Assembly: GCF_008123515.1 (NCBI RefSeq)
Contig: NZ_VSSR01000042.1
Span: forward strand, 124,001-188,000
Direction: 5' to 3'
From: Bradyrhizobium cytisi
GTDB taxonomy: Bacteria; Pseudomonadota; Alphaproteobacteria; Rhizobiales; Xanthobacteraceae
DNA: 64,000 nt
Part shown: positions 10,157-18,949 of the stretch, in pieces
How the letters are laid out: every line of letters begins with the position of its first letter
How positions within the stretch are numbered: the first letter of the stretch is position 1
Position numbers and translations under genes: made by a program
Notes under the pieces: generated by a model
What the model was told of the DNA's origin: nothing
Database searches by the model: none
What the model saw: the letters and a program-made list of their open reading frames with translations, nothing else

Positions 10157-10561
10157 TCAGGTCAGATGTTTGGGGGGCGGGGATTCGGTGTCAGGCGCAA
10201 TGCCGATAAGCGCAGGCGCGCGCTGCGGAACCGGTGCGGCAACGAAGTCGGCTGCTGCTTCCGCCTGCATCAGCTGCGCCACGGCGACGGAGAAGCAGCC
10301 GTGGCAGTGATGGCCGCCGAGTGCCTTGTGATCGCCATGGCCGATGGAACCGTTGTCGACGATCGAGGCGATCTCCGAGCCGCCTGCGGGGCTGGTCACG
10401 TCGATATCGTGCACGCCATGCAGCGCACCCGACAGCAGGTGCATCACCGCAACGAGCACAGCCACGAGCCCGCGCCAGTTGCGCAGGTGGCTGAAGCGAT
10501 AGACTCGGTAGGTCGCGATCACGAGATGACTCAAGTTCCCCAGTCTGACTGCGGGTACCAT
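10157..10561 (-). CDS. Small His/Cys-containing protein heading the czc operon
   Basis: 134 aa from the ATG at 10561. A hydrophobic helix (LRNWRGLVAVLVAVMHLLSGALHG) is followed by a polar, His-rich segment ending in GGHHCHGCFSVAVAQ, where His and two Cys form a likely metal site, and a Pro-rich tail. I cannot name the family; small proteins with a comparable HCxxC motif occur with metal-resistance operons (DUF2946 type). It ends 56 bases before czcC on the same strand, so it is probably the first gene of the operon. The start is uncertain because the Shine-Dalgarno is weak; upstream in-frame starts would overlap the operator-like palindrome. Confidence 0.6.
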   Translation of the reverse strand: MVPAVRLGNLSHLVIATYRVYRFSHLRNWRGLVAVLVAVMHLLSGALHGVHDIDVTSPAGGSEIASIVDNGSIGHGDHKALGGHHCHGCFSVAVAQLMQAEAAADFVAAPVPQRAPALIGIAPDTESPPPKHLT

Positions 10562-10570
10562 GGCTACTGC

Positions 10571-10595
10571 AACAATGTCGACCCGCAACATTGTT
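10571..10595 (-). promoter_or_regulatory. Operator-like palindrome in front of the czc operon
   Basis: Perfect 8-base arms AACAATGT and ACATTGTT separated by 9 bases, ending 10 bases before the start codon of the small His/Cys gene. On the minus strand GTGACA lies 15-16 bases upstream of TAACAATG, so the palindrome would cover the -10 element. That is a typical place for a metal-sensing repressor. The regulator is not in the window. Confidence 0.5.
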
Positions 10596-10620
10596 ACGTG
10601 GGGGAACGCGATGTCACGCC

Positions 10621-11868
10621 TTACGCCTTCTCCTCCCAGATCATCGCCAGATGCACGATGGTCTGGACCGCCTTCTCCATGTCCTGCCGGCTGACCCATT
10701 CCAGACGCGAATGAAAGGCGTGCTCGCCGGCAAAGATGTTGGGGCAGGGCAGGCCCATGAAGGAGAGGCGCGAGCCGTCGGTGCCGCCGCGGATCGCGGT
10801 CCGCATCGGACGCAAGCCGGCGCAGCGGATCGCCTCGATCGCGTATTCGAGGATGTGCGGGTGACGGTCGATCACCTGTTTCATGTTGCGGTACTGCTCG
10901 CGGACCTCGAACTTGTAGGTCGAGCGCGGATAATCCTTCATCACATCCTTGACGATGGTCTCGAGCAGGATCTCCTTCTCCTTCAATCCTTCCTCGGTGA
11001 AGTCGCGCACGATGAAGGAGAGGGTCGCCTGTTCCAGCGCGCCTTCGATGCCGACCGGATGCAGGAAACCCTGCTTGCCCGACGTCGTCTCCGGCGAGCA
11101 GCCTTCCTTGGGCAGCCGCTCGACGATGGCCGCCGCAATCTTAATCGCGTGCTCCATCTTGCCCTTGGCATAGCCGGGATGGGCGCTGACGCCGGTGATG
11201 GTAATGGTGGCGCCGTCGGCAGAGAACGTCTCGTCCTCGACACTGCCCGCGCTTTCGCCGTCCATGGTGTAGCCGAAATCGGACCCCAACTTCTTGATGT
11301 CGACATTGTCGACACCGCGGCCGATCTCTTCATCCGGCGTGAACAGGATCTTGATGGTGCCGTGCTTCACATCCGGGTTGTTGATGAAGAAATGCGCGGC
11401 ATCCATGATCTCGGCGACGCCGGCCTTGTTGTCGGCCCCGAGCAGCGTGGTGCCGTCGGTGGTGATGATGTCGTTGCCGATCTGGTTCTTCAGCGCGGGG
11501 TGCTCGGCAAAGCGGATCACCTGGGTCGTATCGCCCGGCAAGGTGATGTCGCCGCCGCGATAGTTCTTCACGACTTGCGGCTTCACATCCTTGCCCGTGA
11601 CGTCGGGCGAGGTGTCCATGTGCGAGCAGAAGCAGATCACCGGCACCTTCTTGTCGGTGTTGGCGGGAATCGTTGCGTAGACATAACCGTAATCGTCGAG
11701 ATGGGCATCGGCGATACCAATGGCCTTCAGCTCGGTGACGAGGACGCGGCCGAGGTCCTTCTGCTTCTCGGTCGATGGCGAGGCCGGGGAATTCGGATCG
11801 GATTGGGTGTCGATGGTGACGTAGCGCAGGAAGCGCTCGGTCACGGTATGGGCGAAGGTCAGGAACAT
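10621..11868 (-). CDS. pepT: Peptidase T (tripeptidase)
   Basis: 415 aa cytoplasmic dizinc aminotripeptidase of the M20 family that removes N-terminal residues from tripeptides. Metal and catalytic motifs are in order: CFCSHMDTSPD (first His/Asp), LLGADNKAGVAEI (bridging Asp), FTPDEEIGRG (Glu pair) and IFAGEHAFHSRLEWV (last His). The length matches the family (about 405-415). It starts at the ATG at 11868. It is alone on its strand, with its 3' end 60 bases from the start of the czc operon's first gene, which reads the same way. Confidence 0.95.
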   Translation of the reverse strand: MFLTFAHTVTERFLRYVTIDTQSDPNSPASPSTEKQKDLGRVLVTELKAIGIADAHLDDYGYVYATIPANTDKKVPVICFCSHMDTSPDVTGKDVKPQVVKNYRGGDITLPGDTTQVIRFAEHPALKNQIGNDIITTDGTTLLGADNKAGVAEIMDAAHFFINNPDVKHGTIKILFTPDEEIGRGVDNVDIKKLGSDFGYTMDGESAGSVEDETFSADGATITITGVSAHPGYAKGKMEHAIKIAAAIVERLPKEGCSPETTSGKQGFLHPVGIEGALEQATLSFIVRDFTEEGLKEKEILLETIVKDVMKDYPRSTYKFEVREQYRNMKQVIDRHPHILEYAIEAIRCAGLRPMRTAIRGGTDGSRLSFMGLPCPNIFAGEHAFHSRLEWVSRQDMEKAVQTIVHLAMIWEEKA

Positions 11869-11886
11869 GTCTGGTCAAACCGCCGG

Positions 11887-11931
11887 GTCTTTTGGGAGCA
11901 GGTCTTTTGGAAGCAGGGTCTTGGGAAGCAA
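11887..11931. repeat. Three tandem 15-bp units upstream of pepT
   Basis: Units GTCTTTTGGGAGCAG, GTCTTTTGGAAGCAG and a diverged GGTCTTGGGAAGCAA follow each other without a gap, in the 5' leader region of pepT. This looks like a small tandem duplication that could vary between strains. Confidence 0.6.
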
Positions 11932-12000
11932 CCGCTATACCAGAAAAACGGGCGGCGTTGCGGCCGGACGAAGGCGGATCAGGCTTAACGAAAGATAGCA

Positions 12001-12300
12001 TCAGATCGCCTCTTTCAGTTCCTTAACCGGGCGGAACGCGACCTTCTTGCTGGCTTTGATGTGGATCGCCTCGCCGGTGGCGGGATTGCGGCCGGTGCGG
12101 GCGGCCCGCTTGCGGACCTGGAGGATGCCAAGCCCGACGATGCGGACGCGGTCGCCCTTCTTCAGATGCCTGGTGATCAGCTCGACGAGGTCGGTGAGGA
12201 CGGCCTCGGCGTGCTTCTTCGAGAGGTCCTGGCTTTCCGCGATCTCGGCCGCGAGGTGCTTGAGCGTGATCGTGGCCGGAGCAGCTGCCTTCTTCGCCAT
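12001..12300 (-). CDS. HU/IHF-family DNA-binding protein
   Basis: 99 aa nucleoid protein. The start at the ATG at 12300 is fixed by GAGGAGG 7 bases upstream; the longer open frame (to 12477) is rejected. It begins with a Lys/Ala-rich stretch (MAKKAAAPA), then the helical dimerisation part. The DNA-binding arm reads RKRAARTGRNPATGEAIHI, with the family signature GRNPxTGExIxI. It bends DNA and helps compact the chromosome. It is not one of the classical HupB/IhfA/IhfB sequences that I can assign, so no symbol is given. Confidence 0.9.
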   Translation of the reverse strand: MAKKAAAPATITLKHLAAEIAESQDLSKKHAEAVLTDLVELITRHLKKGDRVRIVGLGILQVRKRAARTGRNPATGEAIHIKASKKVAFRPVKELKEAI

Positions 12301-12663
12301 ATCTGGCCTCCTCGGGTGTCGCGCGGAAGCTTGCCGGGGCTCCCAAACTGCCAAGTTCCACAGGCCTAGACGATTCGGGATGAGACTGACTATGCCGGTC
12401 AGCGGGCGTGGGATTTTCGCGTGATTTCTCAATCGAATCCGCGCGTTCCTGCCGGCTGATAGGTCGAGATGCGGCACGATACTGCTAATCGGAATGAAGA
12501 GCCGATACTAAGCCTTTGAAGATGTTGTCACAATGTCGAGAGGAAGACAGCGCTCGACCCCCGCAGGCTCCGGCTTGGGCGCATCCACATCGAGACGATC
12601 AGTGCCGTGTCCCCGTAGCCAATCGGATTGCATGCACGTCGCGGTTAATGTTCAAGTGCCCGC
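12301..12663. other. Divergent intergenic region, 363 bp
   Basis: Lies between the HU-like gene (minus) and the membrane glycosyltransferase candidate (plus). It carries the HU ribosome-binding site at its left edge and must carry both promoters. I see no RNA gene, repeat or clear -35/-10 pair. Confidence 0.5.
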
Positions 12664-14115
12664 GTGAACCCAAATGCGGCCGATAGCACGGCAGCAGGGG
12701 CGGCGGGGGCCGTTCGGATCGCAATTGATTTCGCCCAAGGCCGCGTTTGCGCGGTGTTACTTGGCGCGATGGCTTTTGCTGCGGTCTATTTCCTCGTCTA
12801 CCCTGTCTGGCGATCGCAATTCCTGGTGGAGATCTGGTTCACCGAGGGATGGAACGCCTATTTTCAGGACGCGGCCGGCGCCGGTCGAGCGCTCTATCCC
12901 CCGTCTGATGCGCTGATCGTCAACAACTACCCGCCATTGTCCTTCTATGCGGTCGGCGCACTCGGCAGGATGCTTGGCGCCGACAATCTGTTCATCGGCC
13001 GTGCACTCTCGCTGACCGCGGTGATCGCGATCGCCGTCGAGATATTCGCCTGTGTCAGGCTTCTATCGGGAGGACTGGCTGGAGGCCTGTTGGCGGCCTT
13101 CTGGTACGTCGCGATCACGTCGCACAACTTCACCGCATATGCGGGTGCGAACGATCCCCAACTCGCCGGCGAGGCGATCATGGGCCTCGGATTGGTCTTG
13201 TTCCTGTCGCGCCAGCAGTCCGGCCGCTCGGTGCTCGGTCCTTTGCTCTTGATGGTGCTGGCCGGTTTCTGGAAGCACAACATGATCGCCATCCCGCTGG
13301 CGGCGATCGCGTGGCTTCTTATCAGGCGCGGCCGCTCTGCTTTCCCCGACATCGCGGTCAGCGCAGCCGTCGCGGCCGCAGGCCTGGCGCTCTGCGGAAT
13401 TCTGTTCGGTCTCGACTTCTTCAGAAACCTCTTCGTCAGCAGGCATTATGGCCTCTCGCACTTGCTTTCGAACGTAGGTCATCTCCAATGGTCAGCTCCT
13501 GCGTTCCTCTCTTGGCTGACATGGGTTCTGTTCTCGAGAAGCCAGGCTGCAAGATTTACGGCGCTGCACGTACCCATCGGTCTCGGGGCATGCTTGCTGC
13601 AATGGCTCGGCGACAAGATCTATGGCAATGCCGAATTCGATCTCATCATCGCGCTTGCGATTGGCGTGGGCGTCGCCTTCGAAGAGATCAAGACCTCGCC
13701 GCTTGTTCGCCTGATCGGCGAGACCGGCACACGCGCCGTGCTGGTCTTGGTTCTGCTCCTTCGCTTCGTTGCCAGCGATCGCCAGGAACCGCTTCTTGTG
13801 ATGTTCGACCGGGACTTCGAGCATCAGTTCTTGCTCAGCGAGCTCGCGGTCAAGCGCGAAGCTGAAATTGTCTCTCAGACCAGCGGCGACGTCGCATGTA
13901 CGGTGAAGGTGGTCTGCCGGGAGGCCGGCAAGCCGTTCGTCGTCGACGACTTCAAAATCGACGAGATGTTGGCGACGAAGCAAATGTCGCCTGATGGGCT
14001 GCATCGGCTCCTTTCCGATCGAGGTATCCAGACGTTCACGAACAGTCTTGCGACATCGGCCACCGTGAACACATCGCTAAGCCACGCATGGGCGCGCGGC
14101 GCGCTCCGACGCTGA
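12664..14115 (+). CDS. Polytopic membrane protein, candidate GT-C type glycosyltransferase
   Basis: 483 aa with about ten hydrophobic helices between residues 28 and 375 and a soluble C-terminal domain of about 100 residues. The first periplasmic loop holds FTEGWNAYFQDAAGAG and then NNYPPLSFYAVGAL. Acidic residues after TM1 and an NYPP motif are typical of GT-C enzymes that use polyprenyl-linked sugars (ArnT/PMT-like). The exact family and acceptor are not recognisable. It starts at GTG 12664 with little Shine-Dalgarno signal. It is a single gene followed by a hairpin; codon use is slightly less GC-biased than in the neighbours. Confidence 0.65.
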   Translation: MNPNAADSTAAGAAGAVRIAIDFAQGRVCAVLLGAMAFAAVYFLVYPVWRSQFLVEIWFTEGWNAYFQDAAGAGRALYPPSDALIVNNYPPLSFYAVGALGRMLGADNLFIGRALSLTAVIAIAVEIFACVRLLSGGLAGGLLAAFWYVAITSHNFTAYAGANDPQLAGEAIMGLGLVLFLSRQQSGRSVLGPLLLMVLAGFWKHNMIAIPLAAIAWLLIRRGRSAFPDIAVSAAVAAAGLALCGILFGLDFFRNLFVSRHYGLSHLLSNVGHLQWSAPAFLSWLTWVLFSRSQAARFTALHVPIGLGACLLQWLGDKIYGNAEFDLIIALAIGVGVAFEEIKTSPLVRLIGETGTRAVLVLVLLLRFVASDRQEPLLVMFDRDFEHQFLLSELAVKREAEIVSQTSGDVACTVKVVCREAGKPFVVDDFKIDEMLATKQMSPDGLHRLLSDRGIQTFTNSLATSATVNTSLSHAWARGALRR

Positions 14116-14120
14116 AACGC

Positions 14121-14158
14121 AAGAGCCCCACCGGCCCGGGCTCGGTGGGCTCGAATTT
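14121..14158 (+). terminator. Probable terminator after the membrane glycosyltransferase candidate
   Basis: Stem GAGCCC(C)ACCG / CGGTGGGCTC with one bulged C, followed by a short T-containing tail (GAATTTAG), 6 bases after the stop codon. The T-run is weak. Confidence 0.5.
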
Positions 14159-14305
14159 AGTTTGCAGACCAAACTGGCCAACCTGAAGCCGCGGCGCTCG
14201 CGAACGAACAGGGCCGGCAAGTCAGAGGTCCTCGGCATACCCAGGATACGCCGTACCAGGCTCCGTTAAGGCGTCACTCTAAATGATTGATATTCCGCCA
14301 TAAAA

Positions 14306-14382
<77 letters not shown>

Positions 14383-14734
14383 GTGACGCGTATGTGTCCG
14401 CGCGGAACGAGGGGGGACTTAAAGGGGGGACATAGTGAAGTCAAGGACGTTGCGTTCACAGGGAGCAAACGCCTGCTGGAGCGGGGCGGGACCGTATCGC
14501 TACGGTCTGAACCGCTGGCTCCGGGCGCCGAATCAATCAACGGTGATGCAAGCTCCACCGGCTATTTCCGAGGACAATTGGCTGACCGTCGGCTCGCGCG
14601 TCTTCCAGGCCGGCGCGGATTTCGCGATGTTGCTGGCCGCGCGCAAATACTGATGGGACAACGTCGGCGCCAGGATTCCGCAACACTCCGGCGGCAGTCG
14701 GCTCGGAGTTTTTGGCCTCAATTCTTCAGAGATA
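14383..14734. other. Gene-poor stretch between tRNA-Asp and a small membrane-protein gene
   Basis: About 350 bases holding the tRNA-Asp promoter on the minus strand and a small hairpin (GACCGTA/TACGGTC near 14490). Short open frames exist on both strands, but none has a ribosome-binding site together with a protein-like composition. I see nothing else in it. Confidence 0.45.
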
Positions 14735-14767
14735 GGCCAAAAGCAAAGGCCGCCCTGAAGGGCGGCC
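14735..14767 (-). terminator. Rho-independent terminator of the 67-aa membrane protein gene
   Basis: Read on the minus strand: GGCCGCCC, TTCA loop, GGGCGGCC, then TTTGCTTTT. The 8-bp perfect stem lies 30 bases after the stop codon of the small gene at 14798-15001. Confidence 0.85.
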
Positions 14768-14797
14768 GTTTTGTCTCAAAACGGACCTTTTTCGCCA

Positions 14798-15001
14798 TCA
14801 GCGGATTGTCGAGGCGCCCGAGCTCGTGACCGCCACCGGCTTGCCGGCCTTGATCACGTGGGTGGACTGGGCGGTCTGGCTGTAATCGGCGTTGGTGCGG
14901 GCTGCGATCCCGAAGGCGGCCACTGCGATGCCGGCCACCAGCGCCACCACCACGATCTTCAGGTGGGTACCCCGATCTGCAGAGTGAATTGAGTGGTTCA
15001 T
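14798..15001 (-). CDS. Small single-pass membrane protein, unknown function
   Basis: 67 aa. It starts at the ATG at 15001 after GGGAGG. A polar N-terminus (MNHSIHSADRGTHLK) is followed by one hydrophobic helix (IVVVALVAGIAVAAFGIAA) and a short polar tail (about 30 residues) that would be periplasmic. Its own terminator follows. It resembles small conserved hypothetical proteins of Bradyrhizobium as I remember them; no function is known to me. Confidence 0.75.
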   Translation of the reverse strand: MNHSIHSADRGTHLKIVVVALVAGIAVAAFGIAARTNADYSQTAQSTHVIKAGKPVAVTSSGASTIR

Positions 15002-15213
15002 CCGAGCCTCCCGACGGGCTTTGGCGCCGTCTGTAGGTCGATGTCTTAAGGAGCATCTGTTTCCGCATCGTTTCGCCGGTTCGGCAAAATGGTTTCATCC
15101 GGCCATTTCAGGACGGCTTAAGTGGTTTTACCTGCCGCGTAATCGCGGGGGCCAATTCCCTTCGCCATGATCGTTTCCGTCGGCCGCGAGCGATCCGGCA
15201 AGGGAGAAGCACC

Positions 15214-16119
15214 ATGAACCGTCGAACCATCCTTGAGGCCACGTTGCTTGGGACCGCCTTTGCGGCGTCGGGCGCCAGCGCGCCAGTGGCCTCAGCCCGG
15301 GAGAATGCGCGGCCGTCCTATGTAACGGCCAGGGACGGCACAAAGCTGTTCGTGCAGGATTGGGGCGGCGGGCCACCGGTGCTGCTGCTCTCGGCCTGGA
15401 CCTTCGACGCCAGTAGCTGGGGCAGCCAGATTGCGGCCCTGAACGAGAAGGGCTTCCGCTGCGTTGCGCCCGACCGGCGCGGGCATGGCCGGTCCGAGAT
15501 GCCGTCTTCGGGCTATGATTTGGAGACGCTGACCGATGACGTCGCCGCGGTGATCGAGGCCCGCGACCTGCGCGACGTGACGCTGGTGGGCTTCTCGATG
15601 GGGACGGACGAGGCGGTGAACTATCTCGGCCGTTTCGGATCGGACCGCATCGCAAGGCTGGTGCTGGTCGCGCCGACGACGCCGTTCCTGGTCAAGACCG
15701 AGGACAATCCGGATGCGGTCCCGAAGGCGATGATCGAGGCGGACAACGCGGCGGTCGCGCGGGACTTCGCGAAATGGATCGCGGCGAACGAAGCGCCGTT
15801 CTTCACCCCTGACACGCCCGAGATCACGCGGACCTGGATCCGCGAGATGATGCTGAGCGTGCCGCTCCCGGTGGCGCTGGCGTGCCGCAAGACCACCGCG
15901 TTCGCCGATCTGCGCGCGGCTGCCGCCAGGATCGATCGGCCGACGCTGATCCTCCATGGCGACAAGGACGCCAGCGCGCCGCTGCCATTGACGGGCGCCA
16001 AGACCGCAAAGCTGATCAAGGGCAGCAAGCTGATTGTCTATGAGGACGCGCCGCATCCGCTGCCGCTGACGCACAGCGAGCGGCTGATGGCGGACATGCT
16101 CGCTTTCATGAGCGCGTAA
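15214..16119 (+). CDS. Alpha/beta hydrolase, exported (haloperoxidase/esterase type)
   Basis: 301 aa. The N-terminus looks like an export signal (MNRRTILEATLLGTAFAASG...ASA) with an Arg pair that could serve the Tat pathway. The alpha/beta hydrolase core follows: oxyanion strand VLLLSAWTFDASSW, nucleophile elbow GFSMGT (Ser about residue 128), acid LHGDKDASAPL (about 252) and His in APHPLPLTH (about 279). Spacing and the DRRGHGRS motif match non-haem chloroperoxidases and aryl esterases. The substrate is unknown. It starts at ATG 15214 after AGGGAGAAGC. It is convergent with the MFS gene, 6 bases apart. Confidence 0.88.
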   Translation: MNRRTILEATLLGTAFAASGASAPVASARENARPSYVTARDGTKLFVQDWGGGPPVLLLSAWTFDASSWGSQIAALNEKGFRCVAPDRRGHGRSEMPSSGYDLETLTDDVAAVIEARDLRDVTLVGFSMGTDEAVNYLGRFGSDRIARLVLVAPTTPFLVKTEDNPDAVPKAMIEADNAAVARDFAKWIAANEAPFFTPDTPEITRTWIREMMLSVPLPVALACRKTTAFADLRAAAARIDRPTLILHGDKDASAPLPLTGAKTAKLIKGSKLIVYEDAPHPLPLTHSERLMADMLAFMSA

Positions 16120-16125
16120 GCGCGC

Positions 16126-17418
16126 TCAGCTCGCCCGCTCGATGTCGGCGCGGATGGTCCGCGCCGCCCAGACGAACAGCAGGGCGCCGAGAGTGGTCGT
16201 GACCGCCGCCGAGAGCAGGGAATAGCGCACCGCGTCGGCGCCGTAGCTGCCTTTCAGCGCGTCGTTGACCACGCCGACCGCGAGCGGGCCGACGCCCTGG
16301 CCGAAGCAGGTCGCGGTGAGCGCGATCAGGGCAGAGGCGAGCGCGCGCATGCTTGGCTTCGCCACCGTCTGCGCGATCGCGAAGATCGGCCCGAGATGGA
16401 AGCCGACCAGGAACGAGGTCAGCGCCAGCATCGCCACCATCATCGCAAAATCCTGCGTCAGCATGCACAGCGCAAAGACGGGGCCGGCGAGGCCTGAGGT
16501 GATCGCCGGCGCCCACAGCTTCCAGCGGTCGTCGCGGCGGCTCACTTGCGCCACGACGAAGCCGCCGAGCAGGGTGCCGGCCATGCCGGCGAGCCCCTTG
16601 AACGTGCCGGCATAGGTGCCGATCTCGGCGCTCGACAGATGATGCACGCGCGCCAGGAACGGCGGGATCCAGGCCGCTGTCGCATAGTTCGTGTAGGTGG
16701 TGAGACAGAAGCCGATCAGCACGATGATGAAGCTTTGCTGGGAGACGAGGAAGCGCAGCGTCGGCCCGAGCGGCTCGGGCACGAAGCTTTCCTGCATCGC
16801 GCCACGCTTCGGCTCCGAGACCGTCAGCCACAGGATCAATGCGAGCAGCATGCCCGGCACGCCCGCGACATAGAAGGCCATCCGCCAGCCATAGTGCTGG
16901 TTGACATAGCCGCCGATGAAATAACCGAGGAAGACGCCGAGATAGGTGCCGATGGCGTAGATGCCGAGCGCGCGCGGGCGCTCGTTCTTGGCAAAGAGAT
17001 CGGCGACGATCGATTGCGAGGCGGGGGAGCCGGCGGATTCGCCGATGCCGACGCCGATCCTGGCAAAGGCCAGCGCGGTCACGCTCGAGGCCATGCCGCA
17101 CAGCGCCGTCATCGCGCTCCAGAACGCGAGCGCCAGCGCCACGATGTTGCGGCGGTTGAGCCGGTCGGCGACGCGCGCGATGGGGATTCCGAGCAGGGAG
17201 TAGAACAGCGCGAAGCCGAAGCCTGCGAGCAAGCCCATCATGGTGTCGCTGAGCTGAAACTCTTTCTTGATCGGCTCGATCAGGACGTTGAAGATCGTGC
17301 GGTCGAGAAAGTTCAGCGCGTAGATGACGGTAAGCAGCCCCAGCACATAGTAGCGCCGCGCCGACGGCGTTGCCGCGGCGGCCGTTTGCACCGGCACCTG
17401 TGACGTGACATCGACCAT
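16126..17418 (-). CDS. MFS transporter (spinster-like / aromatic acid type)
   Basis: 430 aa, twelve membrane helices. The loop 2-3 signature of the major facilitator superfamily is present (GIPIARVADRLNRRNIV), and the first helix motif ALNFLDRTIFNVLIEPIK is typical of spinster-related and aromatic-acid/proton symporters. The ATG at 17418 follows GGGGGGAAG; a longer frame up to 17538 has no support. It lies directly downstream of a Rieske oxygenase on the same strand but beyond a terminator, so it has its own promoter. Uptake of the oxygenase substrate is the natural guess. Confidence 0.88.
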   Translation of the reverse strand: MVDVTSQVPVQTAAAATPSARRYYVLGLLTVIYALNFLDRTIFNVLIEPIKKEFQLSDTMMGLLAGFGFALFYSLLGIPIARVADRLNRRNIVALALAFWSAMTALCGMASSVTALAFARIGVGIGESAGSPASQSIVADLFAKNERPRALGIYAIGTYLGVFLGYFIGGYVNQHYGWRMAFYVAGVPGMLLALILWLTVSEPKRGAMQESFVPEPLGPTLRFLVSQQSFIIVLIGFCLTTYTNYATAAWIPPFLARVHHLSSAEIGTYAGTFKGLAGMAGTLLGGFVVAQVSRRDDRWKLWAPAITSGLAGPVFALCMLTQDFAMMVAMLALTSFLVGFHLGPIFAIAQTVAKPSMRALASALIALTATCFGQGVGPLAVGVVNDALKGSYGADAVRYSLLSAAVTTTLGALLFVWAARTIRADIERAS

Positions 17419-17529
17419 CGCTTCCCCCCAATTTGTCTTTGTTATCTTTATGGGTCCAGCCCTTATTGGAGCTGGTTGCGTGAGAGCGTTTTCGAGCGAA
17501 GTGGCTACCGGTTCGCGTGAAGAAAACGC

Positions 17530-17576
17530 GTCAAACAAGAAACAGAGCCTCGTCCGATCGTATCGGACGGGGCTCT
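17530..17576 (-). terminator. Terminator of the Rieske oxygenase gene
   Basis: Long stem on the minus strand: AGAGCC-C-CGTCCGA pairs with TCGGACG-A-GGCTCT around a 5-base loop, then GTTTCTTGTTTG. It starts inside the stop codon of the oxygenase gene. Confidence 0.8.
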
Positions 17577-18765
17577 ACCCTTCGCGAATGTAGTTCCCCG
17601 CTTCGAACTCGACCAGCGGCGCGCTTGCGTCGAATGAGACACCGACGGGGTCGCGGCCCGCTTCCATCGCCTCGAGCTGGTCGCCCAGCATGCGCCGGAT
17701 CATCAGAATGCCGCGGTCGCTCTGGCCGGAATGCTCGTCGGAATGCACCGTCACCGGGCCCTGGCCGACCTGCGCCTCGTAATCGCCGGGGAATTGCTGG
17801 TGCTCTTGCTCCGTCATGTCCCACCAGAATTTTCCGTTGAACTTCGAGCGCATGCGGCCGATGTCGCCGGAAGTTTTGACGCGGCCGGCGACGTAGATGC
17901 GGAACGAGGTGTCGTCGATCGGCAGCGTCCAGCCGATCGATTCCACGCGGGCGAATTGCGCCACGCGCGGGTTCGGCACGACGCGCAAGGTCGGGAGGGC
18001 GGCTTCGGTGACGCGGTAAAACACACGGCCGTCGTCCTGCTTGCGGATCGAGCGCACGGCGATGCCGCGCGGTGTCTTGTCGAACTTCACCTCCGGCATC
18101 GAGGCCATCATGGTGGTGAATTGCGGCCCCGAGAACGAGCCGTGCAGCACCGGCACGTGGTAGGGATCGACCACGTTCTCGAAATGCTGCAGCCAGTTGC
18201 AGGGGATGACCGCAGGCCCCCCGCCGCCGATCGAGGTATCGTCGGCCTCGACGAACTCTCCGTCGTCCATGTTTTCGAGGCACTCGTAGCGCGGCAGCAC
18301 CGGGCGTTTCTCGGCCGGGCCCATATAAGCAAAGATCAACCCGTAGCGCTCCTCGACCGGGTACCAGGGCTGGCGCACCTTGTCCTTGAACTGGCCGCCG
18401 TCGGGCTCACAGGGCTGCTCCAGGCAATGGCCCTCGGTGTCGAACTTCCAGCCGTGATAGCAGCAGCGGATGCCGTCCTCTTCGACCTTGCCGTAATAGA
18501 GCGTGGTGCCGCGATGGCAGCAGCGGGCATGGAGGAGGCCGACGCGGTCGTGCTTGTCGCGAAACAGGATCAGATCCTCGCCGAGCGCGCGCACCTTCTT
18601 CGGCGTGTCGGTGGCGTCGCTGGTGAGCCCGACCGGATGCCAGTAGCGGCGAAGCAATTCGCCCATCGGCGTGCCGCGCACGACCGAGGTGAGCTCGGTG
18701 CGCGTCTGCGCCGGCTTCATCGCATAGGCGGTGCCGAGATCGCGATCCTGCTGGGTCATCGTCAT
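17575..18765 (-). CDS. Rieske non-haem iron aromatic-ring oxygenase, alpha subunit
   Basis: 396 aa. N-terminal Rieske domain with the [2Fe-2S] ligands C82-x-H84 and C101-x2-H104 (RCCHRG ... RCCYHGW). The catalytic domain has the mononuclear iron site NVVDPYHVPVLHG: D200, H203 and H208, with a later Asp expected as third ligand. It is of the single-component, phthalate/vanillate-demethylase-like branch. It would need a reductase, and none is encoded next to it. It starts at ATG 18765 after GGGAGGAAC. It is divergent from a MarR regulator, which probably controls it, and neighbours an MFS importer. The substrate is not identifiable. Confidence 0.9.
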   Translation of the reverse strand: MTMTQQDRDLGTAYAMKPAQTRTELTSVVRGTPMGELLRRYWHPVGLTSDATDTPKKVRALGEDLILFRDKHDRVGLLHARCCHRGTTLYYGKVEEDGIRCCYHGWKFDTEGHCLEQPCEPDGGQFKDKVRQPWYPVEERYGLIFAYMGPAEKRPVLPRYECLENMDDGEFVEADDTSIGGGGPAVIPCNWLQHFENVVDPYHVPVLHGSFSGPQFTTMMASMPEVKFDKTPRGIAVRSIRKQDDGRVFYRVTEAALPTLRVVPNPRVAQFARVESIGWTLPIDDTSFRIYVAGRVKTSGDIGRMRSKFNGKFWWDMTEQEHQQFPGDYEAQVGQGPVTVHSDEHSGQSDRGILMIRRMLGDQLEAMEAGRDPVGVSFDASAPLVEFEAGNYIREG

Positions 18766-18949
18766 GCTTGTTCCTCCCGCCGCAGGCCTTGGTGGCCGGG
18801 GTCGTTTTTGTTTGTTGACCCCAGTGAAAAATAATTCGATGATAATGTCAACGATATTCCTGGATGCCTCTTAATTGCATTTGGATCAGGCTGGGGAGGT
18901 TGCGCTACCAAGGCTTGGCACGTCCCGGCTTTCTTGGCAGAGGTGGACC
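18766..18949. promoter_or_regulatory. Divergent control region, Rieske oxygenase / MarR
   Basis: 184 bp with an AT-rich centre. GTTGAC (18814-18819) and its inverted copy GTCAAC (18847-18852) flank an imperfect palindrome ATAATTCGATGATAAT (18831-18846). The position and low GC suit a MarR-type operator overlapping divergent promoters, but the exact site is a guess. Confidence 0.4.
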
